From Sneathiella chungangensis (GTDB taxonomy: Bacteria > Pseudomonadota > Alphaproteobacteria > Sneathiellales > Sneathiellaceae), in contig NZ_WTVA01000003.1 in NCBI RefSeq assembly GCF_009882935.1, forward strand, positions 403,904 through 467,903: a stretch of 64,000 nucleotides of DNA. Direction: 5' to 3'. Of this stretch, positions 28,386 to 37,054 are shown piece by piece. The notes beneath the pieces are model-generated. The model searched no databases and was not told where the DNA came from. It saw nothing but the letters and a program-made list of their open reading frames with translations. The position numbers were made by a program, and so were the translations under genes. Within the stretch, counting starts at the first letter, position 1, and each line of letters begins with the position of its first letter.

Positions 28386-28825
28386 TACCCCTCGTAATGG
28401 CTCATCCCGTATTTCTTCCAGAAAAAGGTGCGGGCGCTGACCAGGAAGGCCGTGCTCCAGCCGAAGAGGATAATCCCGCTCACCGCCTGAAGCGAGGAGG
28501 TCAGGTTCCATCTGTCGCTGAGCACGACATCCCCGTAGCCGAGCGTCGTATAGGTCACGGTGGAGAAATAGATCGCCTCGCTCATCCCGCTGAGCTCGCC
28601 GCTCATATAATAGAAAAATCCCCAGATCCAGGCTTCGATCGTATGCGCCGCAAACAGGCCGATCACGATCACAACCATGATCGCCACATGGCCATATATC
28701 GGCAATCGCCGGTCCCATTTCGGGCCGATATTCTTCAACCGGCGGAGCAACAGCTCCAGGCAGATCGCATGATTGATCACGCAAAGGACGATCAGCACGG
28801 TCCCGACGAAAAGCTGGATGAACAT
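28385..28825 (-). CDS. Two-helix potassium channel subunit
   Basis: The 146-residue membrane protein has an N-terminal hydrophobic helix, a helix at about 46-72, then the pore loop STVTYTTLGYGDVVL, whose TLGYGD is a selectivity-filter sequence, and a final helix. This fits the Ion_trans_2 potassium-channel family without a regulatory domain. AGGAG precedes ATG 28825. It follows the GMC oxidoreductase gene by 37 bases on the same strand. Confidence 0.88.
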   Translation of the reverse strand: MFIQLFVGTVLIVLCVINHAICLELLLRRLKNIGPKWDRRLPIYGHVAIMVVIVIGLFAAHTIEAWIWGFFYYMSGELSGMSEAIYFSTVTYTTLGYGDVVLSDRWNLTSSLQAVSGIILFGWSTAFLVSARTFFWKKYGMSHYEG

Positions 28826-28862
28826 GAGGCTTTCTCCTGTGACGCATTAATGACGGGTGAGT

Positions 28863-30446
28863 TTACCCTGCCGCCCGGATCATGTCCGCCGCTTTTTCGC
28901 CGATCATGATGGTCGGCGCGTTGGTGTTGCCGCCGATCACCGTCGGCATGATCGACGCATCGGCAATCCGGAGGCCCTCGATCCCGTGGACCTTCAGCGA
29001 CGGATCGACCACCGCCAGCGGATCGGTGCCCATCTTGCAGGTGCCGACCGGGTGGTAGACCGTGTCGGCGCGGCTGCGGATCGCGTCGATGATCGCAGCA
29101 TCTGAGGCCATGTCGACGGGATAGAGGGGCTTGCCGCGATAGGCATCGAAGGCGGGCGCGTCGAAAATCTTCTGCGTTATCTTGACGCCCCTGACCAGCG
29201 TATCGACATCCTCCTGCTCGGCCAGGAAGTTCGGATCGATGAGCGGCGGGGCGAGGGGGTCGGCGCTGTTGAGCTCGACATGGCCGCGGCTTTTCGGCCT
29301 GAGCACGCAGACATGGCAGCTATAGCCATGGCCGAGAAGGGTTTTGCGCGCATGATCATCGAGCGGGCCGATGACGAAATGAAGCTGGATATCCGGGCGT
29401 TCCAGCGACGGGTCGGTTTTCAGAAAGCCGCCGCGTTCGGCAATGGGGGAGGAGATCATGCCCGTGCGCCTCTTGCGCCATTCGAAAATACCGGCGATGA
29501 GATCCAGGCCGCCACCCAGGGAAATCCCCATGGTCTCGCGGGAGTTTGATTTATACGCCACTATATAGTCGATATGATCCTGCAGGTTTTGCCCAACCCC
29601 GGGCAGCTCATGCAGGACCTCTATGCCGTGCTTTTTTAATTCCATCGCCGGGCCGATGCCGGAAAGCATCAACAGCTGCGGGGAGGCAAAGGCGCCGCCC
29701 GCGAGGATCACCTCTTTTGCCGCCCTGACCTCCGCCGTCTTGCCGTCCTTCACATAGGTGATGCCGGTGGCCTTCCTGCCCTCCATCAGGATTTTACTCG
29801 CCTGCGCGCCGGTCATCACATGCAGATTGGGGCGCTTGAGGTTGGGCGTGAGATATCCCTTTGCCGCGCTCCATCGCTCGCCGTTCTTCTGCGTCACCTG
29901 ATAGGCGCCGAGGCCTTCCTGAACCGGGCCGTTGAAATCCCGGTTCGTCGGCATCTGCACCTGCATCGCCGCATCCATGAAGACATCGCTGATCGGCATG
30001 TTGGCGCGCAGGTCCGCGACATTGAGCGGCCCGCCGGTGCCGTGATAGTCATCGGCGCCGCGCTCGTTATTCTCGGCCCGTTTGAAATAGGGGAGCACGT
30101 CTCTATAGGACCAGCCGGGATTGCCGAGCGCCGCCCAGTCGTCATAATCGCCGGGATGGCCGCGCACATAGAGCATGGCGTTGATCGAGCTCGACCCGCC
30201 GAGGGTTTTGCCGCGCGGCTGATATCCCTTGCGGCCCTTGAGGCCCGGCTGCGGTACGGTCTCGAATGCCCAGTTGTACATCTTGCGCGGCAGGATCGCG
30301 GCGACGCCGATCGGCGCATGGATCAGGATGCTCTTGTCCGGGCCGCCAGCCTCGAGCAGGCAGACCTGCGTCTTCGGGTCTTCCGTGAGGCGGCTGGCGA
30401 CCACGGATCCGCCCGAGCCGCTTCCCACCACGATATAGTCATACAT
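28863..30446 (-). CDS. GMC-family FAD-dependent alcohol/choline dehydrogenase-like oxidoreductase
   Basis: The 527-residue flavoprotein has the N-terminal FAD loop VVGSGSGGSVVASRL (about 6-20), GMC signature 1 GKTLGGSSSINAMLYVRGHP and a C-terminal YHPVGTCKMGTDPLAVVDP, which carries the active-site His. The enzyme oxidises an alcohol and passes electrons to the respiratory chain. It lies 45 bases after a 3-hydroxyisobutyrate-dehydrogenase-like gene on the same strand, so the two may act on the same alcohol acid. It is distinct from the BetA-like paralogue at 38353. The substrate is unknown. Confidence 0.92.
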   Translation of the reverse strand: MYDYIVVGSGSGGSVVASRLTEDPKTQVCLLEAGGPDKSILIHAPIGVAAILPRKMYNWAFETVPQPGLKGRKGYQPRGKTLGGSSSINAMLYVRGHPGDYDDWAALGNPGWSYRDVLPYFKRAENNERGADDYHGTGGPLNVADLRANMPISDVFMDAAMQVQMPTNRDFNGPVQEGLGAYQVTQKNGERWSAAKGYLTPNLKRPNLHVMTGAQASKILMEGRKATGITYVKDGKTAEVRAAKEVILAGGAFASPQLLMLSGIGPAMELKKHGIEVLHELPGVGQNLQDHIDYIVAYKSNSRETMGISLGGGLDLIAGIFEWRKRRTGMISSPIAERGGFLKTDPSLERPDIQLHFVIGPLDDHARKTLLGHGYSCHVCVLRPKSRGHVELNSADPLAPPLIDPNFLAEQEDVDTLVRGVKITQKIFDAPAFDAYRGKPLYPVDMASDAAIIDAIRSRADTVYHPVGTCKMGTDPLAVVDPSLKVHGIEGLRIADASIMPTVIGGNTNAPTIMIGEKAADMIRAAG

Positions 30447-30491
30447 ATTTCCGTCCCTCCCTGTTTATTTGCGGGTTTGGACCCGCGTTTT

Positions 30492-31313
30492 TTATTTCTC
30501 CTCCGCCAGGTTGCGGAGCTCGCTGATCACGGCGCGGGCGAATTCATTGATGCGCAGTTCCGGATAGTCCGCCGTCGCCTCAAGCAGTGAATTCACGTCC
30601 TTCTCCAGGATGCCGATGGTATTGACGATGGAATAGCCTTCCTTCGCCCAGGAGATTTTGCCGATATTATCGCCGAACCAGGTGGCGCCGGAGCTGGTCT
30701 TCGCAACCTCCAGCAGCGTATCGCGCGAAAAGCCGAGGGCGTCCGCCGCCTCCAGTACCTCGCGCACCGCGATTGTCGAGGTGGCCGCGAGCATATTGTT
30801 GAGCACCTTGCACATCATGCCCTGACCAAGCGGGCCGAGATGATTGATGTCGTTGCCCATGGCCTTGAAGGCTGGCATCAGCGGATCGATCGCCGCCCTA
30901 TCGCCGCCCAGCATGAAGGTGAGCGTGCCCTGCACCGCGCGATAGGGCGCGCCGGACATCGGCGCATCGATCAGGGCCGTCTCGGCGGGTATCCGCGCGC
31001 GCAGTTCGGCGATCATCTTGGGCGAGAGGGTGGAACTGATGATCAGGGTCCGGGGCGGCGTATCGCCAGAGAAAAGCCCGTTGGCCCCGAAACAGAGGTC
31101 CTCGGTCTGGGGGAAATCGCGGACGACGGAGATCACCGCCGGTGAGCGGGCGGCGAGGGTGGCGGCGTCCGGCGTCATGCGGGGGGCGAAATCGCCGAAT
31201 TCCGCCGCCGGCCGGATATCGTAACCGACGACGTCGAAGCCCGCCTTTACGAGACATCTCGCCATCGGCAATCCCATCGCGCCGCATCCCGCTACACCGA
31301 TTGTTCCTGCCAT
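30492..31313 (-). CDS. 3-hydroxyisobutyrate dehydrogenase-family NAD(P)-dependent enzyme
   Basis: The 273-residue beta-hydroxyacid dehydrogenase has the Rossmann loop GVAGCGAMGLPMA at the N-terminus, the substrate motif DAPMSGAPYRAVQGTLTFML near residue 120, and the catalytic-Lys segment GQGMMCKVLNNML near residue 170. Family members use hydroxyisobutyrate, tartronate semialdehyde or similar substrates. ATG 31313 is chosen because AGGGGAG lies just upstream. With a glycerate kinase at 34056, tartronate semialdehyde reduction is conceivable, but the genes are not in one operon. Confidence 0.9.
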   Translation of the reverse strand: MAGTIGVAGCGAMGLPMARCLVKAGFDVVGYDIRPAAEFGDFAPRMTPDAATLAARSPAVISVVRDFPQTEDLCFGANGLFSGDTPPRTLIISSTLSPKMIAELRARIPAETALIDAPMSGAPYRAVQGTLTFMLGGDRAAIDPLMPAFKAMGNDINHLGPLGQGMMCKVLNNMLAATSTIAVREVLEAADALGFSRDTLLEVAKTSSGATWFGDNIGKISWAKEGYSIVNTIGILEKDVNSLLEATADYPELRINEFARAVISELRNLAEEK

Positions 31314-31507
31314 GATACTCACTCCCCTGCTTTTTTGGACTATACCCCTTTGAAGGGCGCGCGTCATCCGTTTGTAAGGTGATCCCGCGCACGGTATGCC
31401 GATAAATTGGACCCGTCATGATGATCAAACTGGCTCTTTTTTCCGGACCAATTCTGCGGCATTATCAGGCTGACCATATTTTGCGTTTTTGCCACAAGGA
31501 TGATGTG

Positions 31508-33535
31508 ATGACCCAAGAACTTGCCAGCGTCTGCCCGTTTGACTGCCCCGATACCTGCAGCCTCACCGTCACGGTCGAGGCGGGCAAGGTCGCGAAGGTG
31601 CGCGGCTCCATGGCCAATCCGATTACCAACGGGGTCGTCTGCAACAAGGTCGCGCGCTATTACCCGGAATTCGTGCATGGCAAGAACCGCCTGACCCATC
31701 CGTTGAAACGGGTTGGCCCCAAGGGCGGGGAGGAATTCGAGCGGATCACCTGGGACGAGGCGCTTGATATCATCCATGAGCGCATGTCCGCGATCATCGC
31801 CGAGCATGGACCGCAGGCGATCATGCCCTATAACTATGCCGGGCCGCATGGCCTGCTGGCGATGGGATCGATGGATATGCGGTTTTTCCATCGTCTCGGC
31901 GCGACGCTTCTGTTCCGCCGGGCACTCTGCGGCGGCGTCAAATCGGAAGCCTTCCGGGGAACCTTCGGCCTTGCCGGCGCGATGCAGCCCGAGCAGGTCG
32001 AGGCGGCGAAGCTGATCGTCGTCTGGGGCAACAATGTCACCTACTGCAACCTTCATCTCTCGCCGATCATCAAGCGGGCGAAGGCACGGGGGGCGAAGCT
32101 GGTCGTCATCGATCCCAAGCGCATCAAGATCGCCGAGCAGGCGGATATGTATCTCGCGGTGCGCCCGGGCATGGATATCATCCTTGCTTTTGCGATCGCG
32201 GTGGAGCTGGAGCGCATCGGCGCCTTCGACCCCGCCTTCATCGATGAGCATGTGTTGGGCGCAGAAGAATTCATGGCGGAGGCGCGCAAATACACGATTG
32301 AGGAATCGTCTGAGCTTTGCGGCGTATCCGTCGATGAAATCAGGGCTTTTGCACAGCTTTACAAGGACGGTAATCCGGCGGCGATCTCGGTCGGCAACGG
32401 GATCGAGCGCAACCGCAACGGCGGCAATGGCATCCGCGCCATTTTCGCGCTGCCGGCGCTCGCCGGAAAATTCGGCGTGCGCGGCGGCGGCATCGTCGGC
32501 GGGTCTGGCAACCTGTTCCCCAAGACCATCGCCAAATTGCAGCGCCCGGACCTGCTGCCCGAAGGGACCCGCACGCTCAACATCATCGATATCGGCCGCC
32601 ATCTGGTCGAGCAGGACCTCGATATCCCCTTGAAGGGCCTGTTTATCTATAACCATAACCCGGTCGTTGTCGCGCCGGACCAGAATGTCACCAAGGCGGG
32701 GCTGGCGCGCGAGGATATTTTCTCCGTCGGCTGCGATATCGCTATGACCGACAGCATGAAATATTGCGACGTCATCCTGCCCGCGGCGACCCATTTCGAA
32801 CATGAGGATATCTTCTGCGCCTATGGCCAGCCTTATTTGCAGCGGGCGGAACCGGTGATTGATCCGGTTGGGGAATCGCTCCCCAACACCGAGATTTTCC
32901 GGCGGCTCGCGGCGCGTTTCGGCTTTAACGAGGATATTTTCAAGGCGACCGACAAGGAGCTGATCGACGATGCCATCGATAATGAGGATCCGCGCCTGAA
33001 AGGCTATCGCCCAAGCGAAATTCCCGTCGGCACCGCGCTCTCCATGGAACGTGGCGGCGAGGAAACCATCCTTTTCAAGAATGCGATGCCGGCAACGCCG
33101 AGCGGCAGGATCGAGCTGAAATCAAGTTATCTCCGCGAAACGTTCGGCCAGGAAATCCCGGTCTATCATCCGGTGGAGACAACCTATCCCTTCGCGCTTG
33201 TCACGCCCTCTTCGAACAAGATGATCACCTCGACCTTCGGCGGGGTGAAGGCGAATGACGACACGCCCGAGCTTGAAATGCATCCCGAGGATGCGACGGC
33301 GCGCGGCTTTACCGACGGCATGCGGGTGAAGGTATATAATGACCTTGGCGAGGTGTTCCTGCCGCTGAAAATCAGTGACAATGTCCGCCCCGGCGTGCTC
33401 TATTCGCCGAAAGGCTCCTGGTTCAGGACGACACCCAACAACCAGACCGTCTCGGCGCTCGCCCCGACCTTCAAGGCGGACCTGTCCGAAGGGGCCTGCT
33501 TCAACGACTGCAAGGTTGAGGTTGTCGCGGCCTGA
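31508..33535 (+). CDS. Molybdopterin-dependent oxidoreductase (DMSO-reductase family), stand-alone
   Basis: The 675-residue molybdoenzyme has an N-terminal cluster motif with C9, C13, C17 and C45, and C141 in LCGGVKSEAF, a possible molybdenum ligand. The cofactor-binding C-terminal domain includes YSPKGSWFRTTPNNQTV. It has no Tat signal and no adjacent electron-transfer or membrane subunit. ATG 31508 has AAGGATG upstream; longer starts would reach across the promoter. It resembles a widespread class of uncharacterised formate-dehydrogenase/DMSO-reductase-like enzymes. I cannot name the substrate. Confidence 0.85.
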   Translation: MTQELASVCPFDCPDTCSLTVTVEAGKVAKVRGSMANPITNGVVCNKVARYYPEFVHGKNRLTHPLKRVGPKGGEEFERITWDEALDIIHERMSAIIAEHGPQAIMPYNYAGPHGLLAMGSMDMRFFHRLGATLLFRRALCGGVKSEAFRGTFGLAGAMQPEQVEAAKLIVVWGNNVTYCNLHLSPIIKRAKARGAKLVVIDPKRIKIAEQADMYLAVRPGMDIILAFAIAVELERIGAFDPAFIDEHVLGAEEFMAEARKYTIEESSELCGVSVDEIRAFAQLYKDGNPAAISVGNGIERNRNGGNGIRAIFALPALAGKFGVRGGGIVGGSGNLFPKTIAKLQRPDLLPEGTRTLNIIDIGRHLVEQDLDIPLKGLFIYNHNPVVVAPDQNVTKAGLAREDIFSVGCDIAMTDSMKYCDVILPAATHFEHEDIFCAYGQPYLQRAEPVIDPVGESLPNTEIFRRLAARFGFNEDIFKATDKELIDDAIDNEDPRLKGYRPSEIPVGTALSMERGGEETILFKNAMPATPSGRIELKSSYLRETFGQEIPVYHPVETTYPFALVTPSSNKMITSTFGGVKANDDTPELEMHPEDATARGFTDGMRVKVYNDLGEVFLPLKISDNVRPGVLYSPKGSWFRTTPNNQTVSALAPTFKADLSEGACFNDCKVEVVAA

Positions 33536-33559
33536 GACGATGTGAAGGACGAAGTATCG

Positions 33560-33991
33560 ATGGAAACCAAGAAACTCCGGGCCAGCGGCGGCTGTCTTTG
33601 CGGCGGAATCCGCTTCGAGATTTACCAGCCGCTCCGCCCCGTCGTCGTCTGCCATTGCAAGCAGTGCCGGCAGACGGCGGGCTATCTGAACGGCTTTACC
33701 GTTTGCCTCCCGGAAAATCTGATCCTCACGCGGGAGGAGACGCTGACCTGGTATGAAAGCTCCGCCGAGGCCAAGCGCGGTTTCTGCAACAAATGCGGAT
33801 CCAGTATTTTCTGGACCTACAAGGCGGGCGGCAATATGGGGATCGCGCCGGGATCGCTCGATGAGCCGACGAACCTCAGGACCGCCATGCATATCTATAC
33901 CGAGTTTGCCGGCGATTATTATGAGCTGAACGACGATCTTCCTAAGCGCCCCGGCCAGCGTCATGACGACGATATTCTGGAGCCCGGATGA
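33560..33991 (+). CDS. GFA-family zinc protein (glutathione-dependent formaldehyde-activating enzyme-like)
   Basis: The 143-residue protein has the GFA zinc-binding pattern: CLCGGIRFEI, CHCKQCRQTAG and, further on, FCNKCGSSIFW. Members bind two zincs through seven cysteines; the formaldehyde-glutathione activity of the family's namesake is not general. ATG 33560 is used, with AAGGAC upstream, instead of GTG 33542. It sits 24 bases after the molybdoenzyme gene and is probably cotranscribed. Confidence 0.9.
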   Translation: METKKLRASGGCLCGGIRFEIYQPLRPVVVCHCKQCRQTAGYLNGFTVCLPENLILTREETLTWYESSAEAKRGFCNKCGSSIFWTYKAGGNMGIAPGSLDEPTNLRTAMHIYTEFAGDYYELNDDLPKRPGQRHDDDILEPG

Positions 33992-34055
33992 ATAAATTCT
34001 GGCCATGCCCGCCCGCCTTCCGCTAAACAGGTGAGGCATCCGGTCGGGAGGGACG

Positions 34056-35330
34056 ATGGATCAGGACAGCCAGGACTTTCTGAAACGCCTGTTTGACGCG
34101 GCGGTCGCCGCCGCCGATCCGCTCGTGACGCTCAAAGCCCATCTTCCCAAACCGCCGAAAGGCCGGACCATCGTGATCGGCGCCGGAAAGGCCGCCGCCT
34201 CCATGGCCAAGGCGGTGGAGGCGAACTGGCCCGGCCCGCTTGAAGGTCTCGTCATCACCCGTTACGGCCATGGCCTGCCGCTAGAAAAAATAAAGGTGGT
34301 GGAGGCGGGGCATCCAGTCCCTGACCGTCAGGGGCAGGAAGCAGCGACCGAGATTCTCCGCCTGCTGGAAGGTCTCAGCGAAGAAGATCTGGTGCTCTGC
34401 CTGATTTCGGGCGGCGGCTCGTCCCTGCTCGCCAAACCCGGGGAGGGGATCACGCTCGCGGAGAAGAAAGCCCTGACGCAGGCCCTGCTGGCCTCCGGGG
34501 CGAATATCACCGAGATGAACACTCTCAGGAAGCATCTCTCCGCCATCAAGGGCGGGCGGCTCGCCGTTGCGGCCTATCCCGCGAAGATCGTCACCCTGAT
34601 GATTTCCGATGTGCCGGGGGATGATCCGGCGGTGATCGCGTCCGGCCCGACGGTGCCCGATCCGACGACTTCCGCCGATGCCCGCGCCGTCCTCGAAAAA
34701 TACCGGATCGATATCCCGCCCTCCCTCGACGCCTTTCTCGAGAGCGCGGCGCCCCAAACACCGCCCGCCTCGCATCCCGCCTTCGCCAGGGCGGAGACGA
34801 TCATGATCGCGACGCCGCAGGCCTCGCTCGAAGCGGCGGCGGCGCTTGCGGCCTCAGAAGGAATCACGCCGGTCATCCTCGGCGACAGTATCGAGGGGGA
34901 GGCAAGGGATGTGGCCGCCGTCATGGCCGCCATCGCGCGTCAGGTAAAACTCCATGACCAGCCGGCGGCAAAACCCTGCGTGCTCCTCTCCGGCGGCGAG
35001 ACGACGGTGACGGTCAAAAGCGATCAGGGAAAACCGGGACGGGGCGGGCGCAACTGCGAATTCCTGCTCGCCCTCGCGCTGCATCTGGGCGGCCTGTCGA
35101 AAATTCACGCCATCGCCTGCGATACCGACGGGATCGACGGGACGGAGGATAACGCCGGCGCCATCATCACGCCCGATATTCTGAAACAGGCGGCGGCGAT
35201 GAAACTGGATGCAAAATCCTGTCTTGCCCGCCATGACAGCTACAGCCTGTTCGCGGCGCTTGACTGTCTCGTCAGGACCGGCCCGACAAGAACCAATGTG
35301 AATGATTTCCGGGCGATCCTGATCCTGTAG
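34056..35330 (+). CDS. Glycerate 2-kinase (DUF4147/MOFRL family)
   Basis: This 424-residue kinase phosphorylates D-glycerate to 2-phosphoglycerate. The N-terminal DUF4147 domain shows VIGAGKAAASMAKAVE (about 48-63), CLISGGGSSLLAKP and MNTLRKHLSAIKGGRLA. The C-terminal MOFRL domain shows LSGGETTVTVK and GRNCEFLLALALHL followed by DTDGIDGTEDNAGAI. Length is typical. Its stop codon directly abuts that of the convergent cupin regulator. It would feed glycerate from serine, glyoxylate or tartrate routes into glycolysis. Confidence 0.94.
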   Translation: MDQDSQDFLKRLFDAAVAAADPLVTLKAHLPKPPKGRTIVIGAGKAAASMAKAVEANWPGPLEGLVITRYGHGLPLEKIKVVEAGHPVPDRQGQEAATEILRLLEGLSEEDLVLCLISGGGSSLLAKPGEGITLAEKKALTQALLASGANITEMNTLRKHLSAIKGGRLAVAAYPAKIVTLMISDVPGDDPAVIASGPTVPDPTTSADARAVLEKYRIDIPPSLDAFLESAAPQTPPASHPAFARAETIMIATPQASLEAAAALAASEGITPVILGDSIEGEARDVAAVMAAIARQVKLHDQPAAKPCVLLSGGETTVTVKSDQGKPGRGGRNCEFLLALALHLGGLSKIHAIACDTDGIDGTEDNAGAIITPDILKQAAAMKLDAKSCLARHDSYSLFAALDCLVRTGPTRTNVNDFRAILIL

Positions 35331-35906
35331 CTAAATCTGCTTGCCCATCAGCACGACGAGGAGGGCGCGCGCCTCTTCCGCGCCGGTATTCGCAATCTCA
35401 TGCGGCTGGTCGGCGGCATAGCGGGCCGTCTCGCCGGGGCGCACCACCTCCGTCTCGATCCCCGCCTGCACCGTCAGTTCCCCGGCAAAAACCGTGAGAT
35501 GCTCCGTCGTCCGGGCGGTATGCGGATTAGAGGTCATCTTGCCGCCCGGCTTGATCGTGACATCATACCATTCCATATCATTAACAAGGCTCGCCGGTCC
35601 CAGCACCTTCAGGCTGTACTGGCCCTTCGCATCGTTGAGGACGGGAATCGACGCGCCGCTGATGACGGTGAGGCTGTGGGTCGGGTCATCGCCGCGCACG
35701 ATATCGTCGATGGTGACGCCAAGCGCCTCGGCCAGCCGCCAGACGGTGGCCAGGGTCGGGTTGGTCTCGTTCCGCTCGATCTGCGAGAGCATCGACTTCG
35801 ACACGCCGCAGACGGCGGCCAGCTGATCCAGGGTGAGATGCTTCTCTTTGCGCAGGCGGTTGACGGTGGCGCCCACGGCCGGGGGATTATTTAATGGTTC
35901 TGACAT
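35331..35906 (-). CDS. XRE-family regulator with C-terminal cupin domain
   Basis: The 191-residue regulator has an N-terminal Xre helix-turn-helix (KHLTLDQLAAVCGVSKSMLS at about 22-41, then QIERNETNPTLATVWRLAEA) and a C-terminal cupin sensor (GGKMTSNPHTARTTEHLTVF, with PGETARYAADQPHEIANTG). Such proteins often control amino-acid or polyamine catabolism. It is divergent from tdh-kbl, so control of threonine breakdown is likely. Its stop abuts the glycerate kinase stop without a spacer. Confidence 0.92.
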   Translation of the reverse strand: MSEPLNNPPAVGATVNRLRKEKHLTLDQLAAVCGVSKSMLSQIERNETNPTLATVWRLAEALGVTIDDIVRGDDPTHSLTVISGASIPVLNDAKGQYSLKVLGPASLVNDMEWYDVTIKPGGKMTSNPHTARTTEHLTVFAGELTVQAGIETEVVRPGETARYAADQPHEIANTGAEEARALLVVLMGKQI

Positions 35907-35927
35907 TTTTCCGATTGACAGGAAATA

Positions 35928-35974
35928 AATCCAATATATTTTACGAAGTACAGTATAACGGATTTTAATCCAAT
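35928..35974. promoter_or_regulatory. Repeated operator-like sites between the cupin regulator and tdh
   Basis: AATCCAAT occurs twice as a direct repeat (35928-35935 and 35967-35974), and the second copy overlaps the palindrome GGATTTTAATCC (35960-35971). They flank the AT-rich core of the 89-base divergent region. These are likely sites for the divergent Xre/cupin regulator (inference). Confidence 0.45.
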
Positions 35975-35995
35975 TGCTAGAGAAATAGGTGTCCC

Positions 35996-37054
35996 ATGTT
36001 CACAATAGCCAAAACCGAAGCCGCCCGCGGCATCTGGTCCGCGTTCAAAGAACCCTTAAGCGAACCGGCGCGCGGCATGGTCATGGTGGACGTGATTGCC
36101 GCCGGCATTTGCGGCACCGACTATCACATCTATAGCTGGGATGCCTGGTCGGCGGGGCGGATCAAGACGCCGATGACCATCGGCCATGAATTCGTCGGGC
36201 GCATCTCGGCGATTGGGGAGGGCGTCACCGGCTATTCGATCGGCGACCGGGTTTCCGCCGAATGTCATATCGCCTGCGGGGAATGCCATTTCTGCCGCAC
36301 GGGCAATGCCCATATCTGCGAGAAAACGAGCATTCTCGGCGTCGATCGCCCCGGCGCCTTCGCCGAGCAGGTGGAAGTGCCCGCGAGCAATCTCTGGCGC
36401 GTGCCGGACGCGATCCCTGACAAACATGCCGCCGTCTTCGATCCGGTCGGCAACGCCATGCATATGGTCGCGACCGCGAAGGTGACGGCGAAGAATGTTC
36501 TTATTGTCGGCGGCGGCCCTATCGGTCTTTTTGCCGCGGCCATCGCCAAGGCGCATGGCGCGCGCACCGTTGCGCTGCAGGAGCCGAACCAGGCCCGCGC
36601 CGCGATCGCCAAAAGCCTCGATCTCGATCTCGTCGTCAACCCGCGCGATCCCGGCGCATCCGAGGAAATTCTCGCGCTCACCGGCGGCCATGGCCCGGAA
36701 GTCGTACTGGAGGTGAGCGGCAACGGCAAGGCGCTCAATGCGGCGCTCGATATCGCCGCGCCGGGCGCGACATTTGCGCTTCTGGGCATTCCCGCCGGAC
36801 TGGTCGAGCTCGACCTCGGTGCCAAGGTGGTGATGAAGGGGGTCAGCCTGATCGGCATCACCGGGCGGCGGATGTATGAGACCTGGTATCAGGTCGAGGC
36901 CTTCATGCTGAAAAATCCCGATCTCATGGACAAGGTGATTACCCATGTCTTGCCCGCGACGGACTTCGCCCATGGTTTCGAGTTGATGGACGAGGGGGCC
37001 TGCGGCAAGATCGTCCTTGATTTCGCAGATGTGAACCAAAGGTTGCCGATATGA
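35996..37054 (+). CDS. tdh: L-threonine 3-dehydrogenase
   Basis: The 352-residue zinc alcohol dehydrogenase family enzyme oxidises L-threonine to 2-amino-3-oxobutanoate with NAD. It has catalytic-zinc C39 in AAGICGTDYHI and H64-E65 in TIGHEFVG, the structural zinc cysteines C94, C97, C100 and C108, and the NAD loop VGGGPIGLFAA. It overlaps kbl by four bases (ATGA), giving the classical kbl-tdh pathway pair in reversed gene order. It is divergent from a cupin regulator. Confidence 0.94.
   Translation: MFTIAKTEAARGIWSAFKEPLSEPARGMVMVDVIAAGICGTDYHIYSWDAWSAGRIKTPMTIGHEFVGRISAIGEGVTGYSIGDRVSAECHIACGECHFCRTGNAHICEKTSILGVDRPGAFAEQVEVPASNLWRVPDAIPDKHAAVFDPVGNAMHMVATAKVTAKNVLIVGGGPIGLFAAAIAKAHGARTVALQEPNQARAAIAKSLDLDLVVNPRDPGASEEILALTGGHGPEVVLEVSGNGKALNAALDIAAPGATFALLGIPAGLVELDLGAKVVMKGVSLIGITGRRMYETWYQVEAFMLKNPDLMDKVITHVLPATDFAHGFELMDEGACGKIVLDFADVNQRLPI

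Noticed and set aside
31364..32803. Minus-strand open frame of 479 codons over the second molybdoenzyme gene
   Set aside because: It conflicts with a gene that has cluster cysteines and cofactor motifs, and shows no family resemblance of its own.
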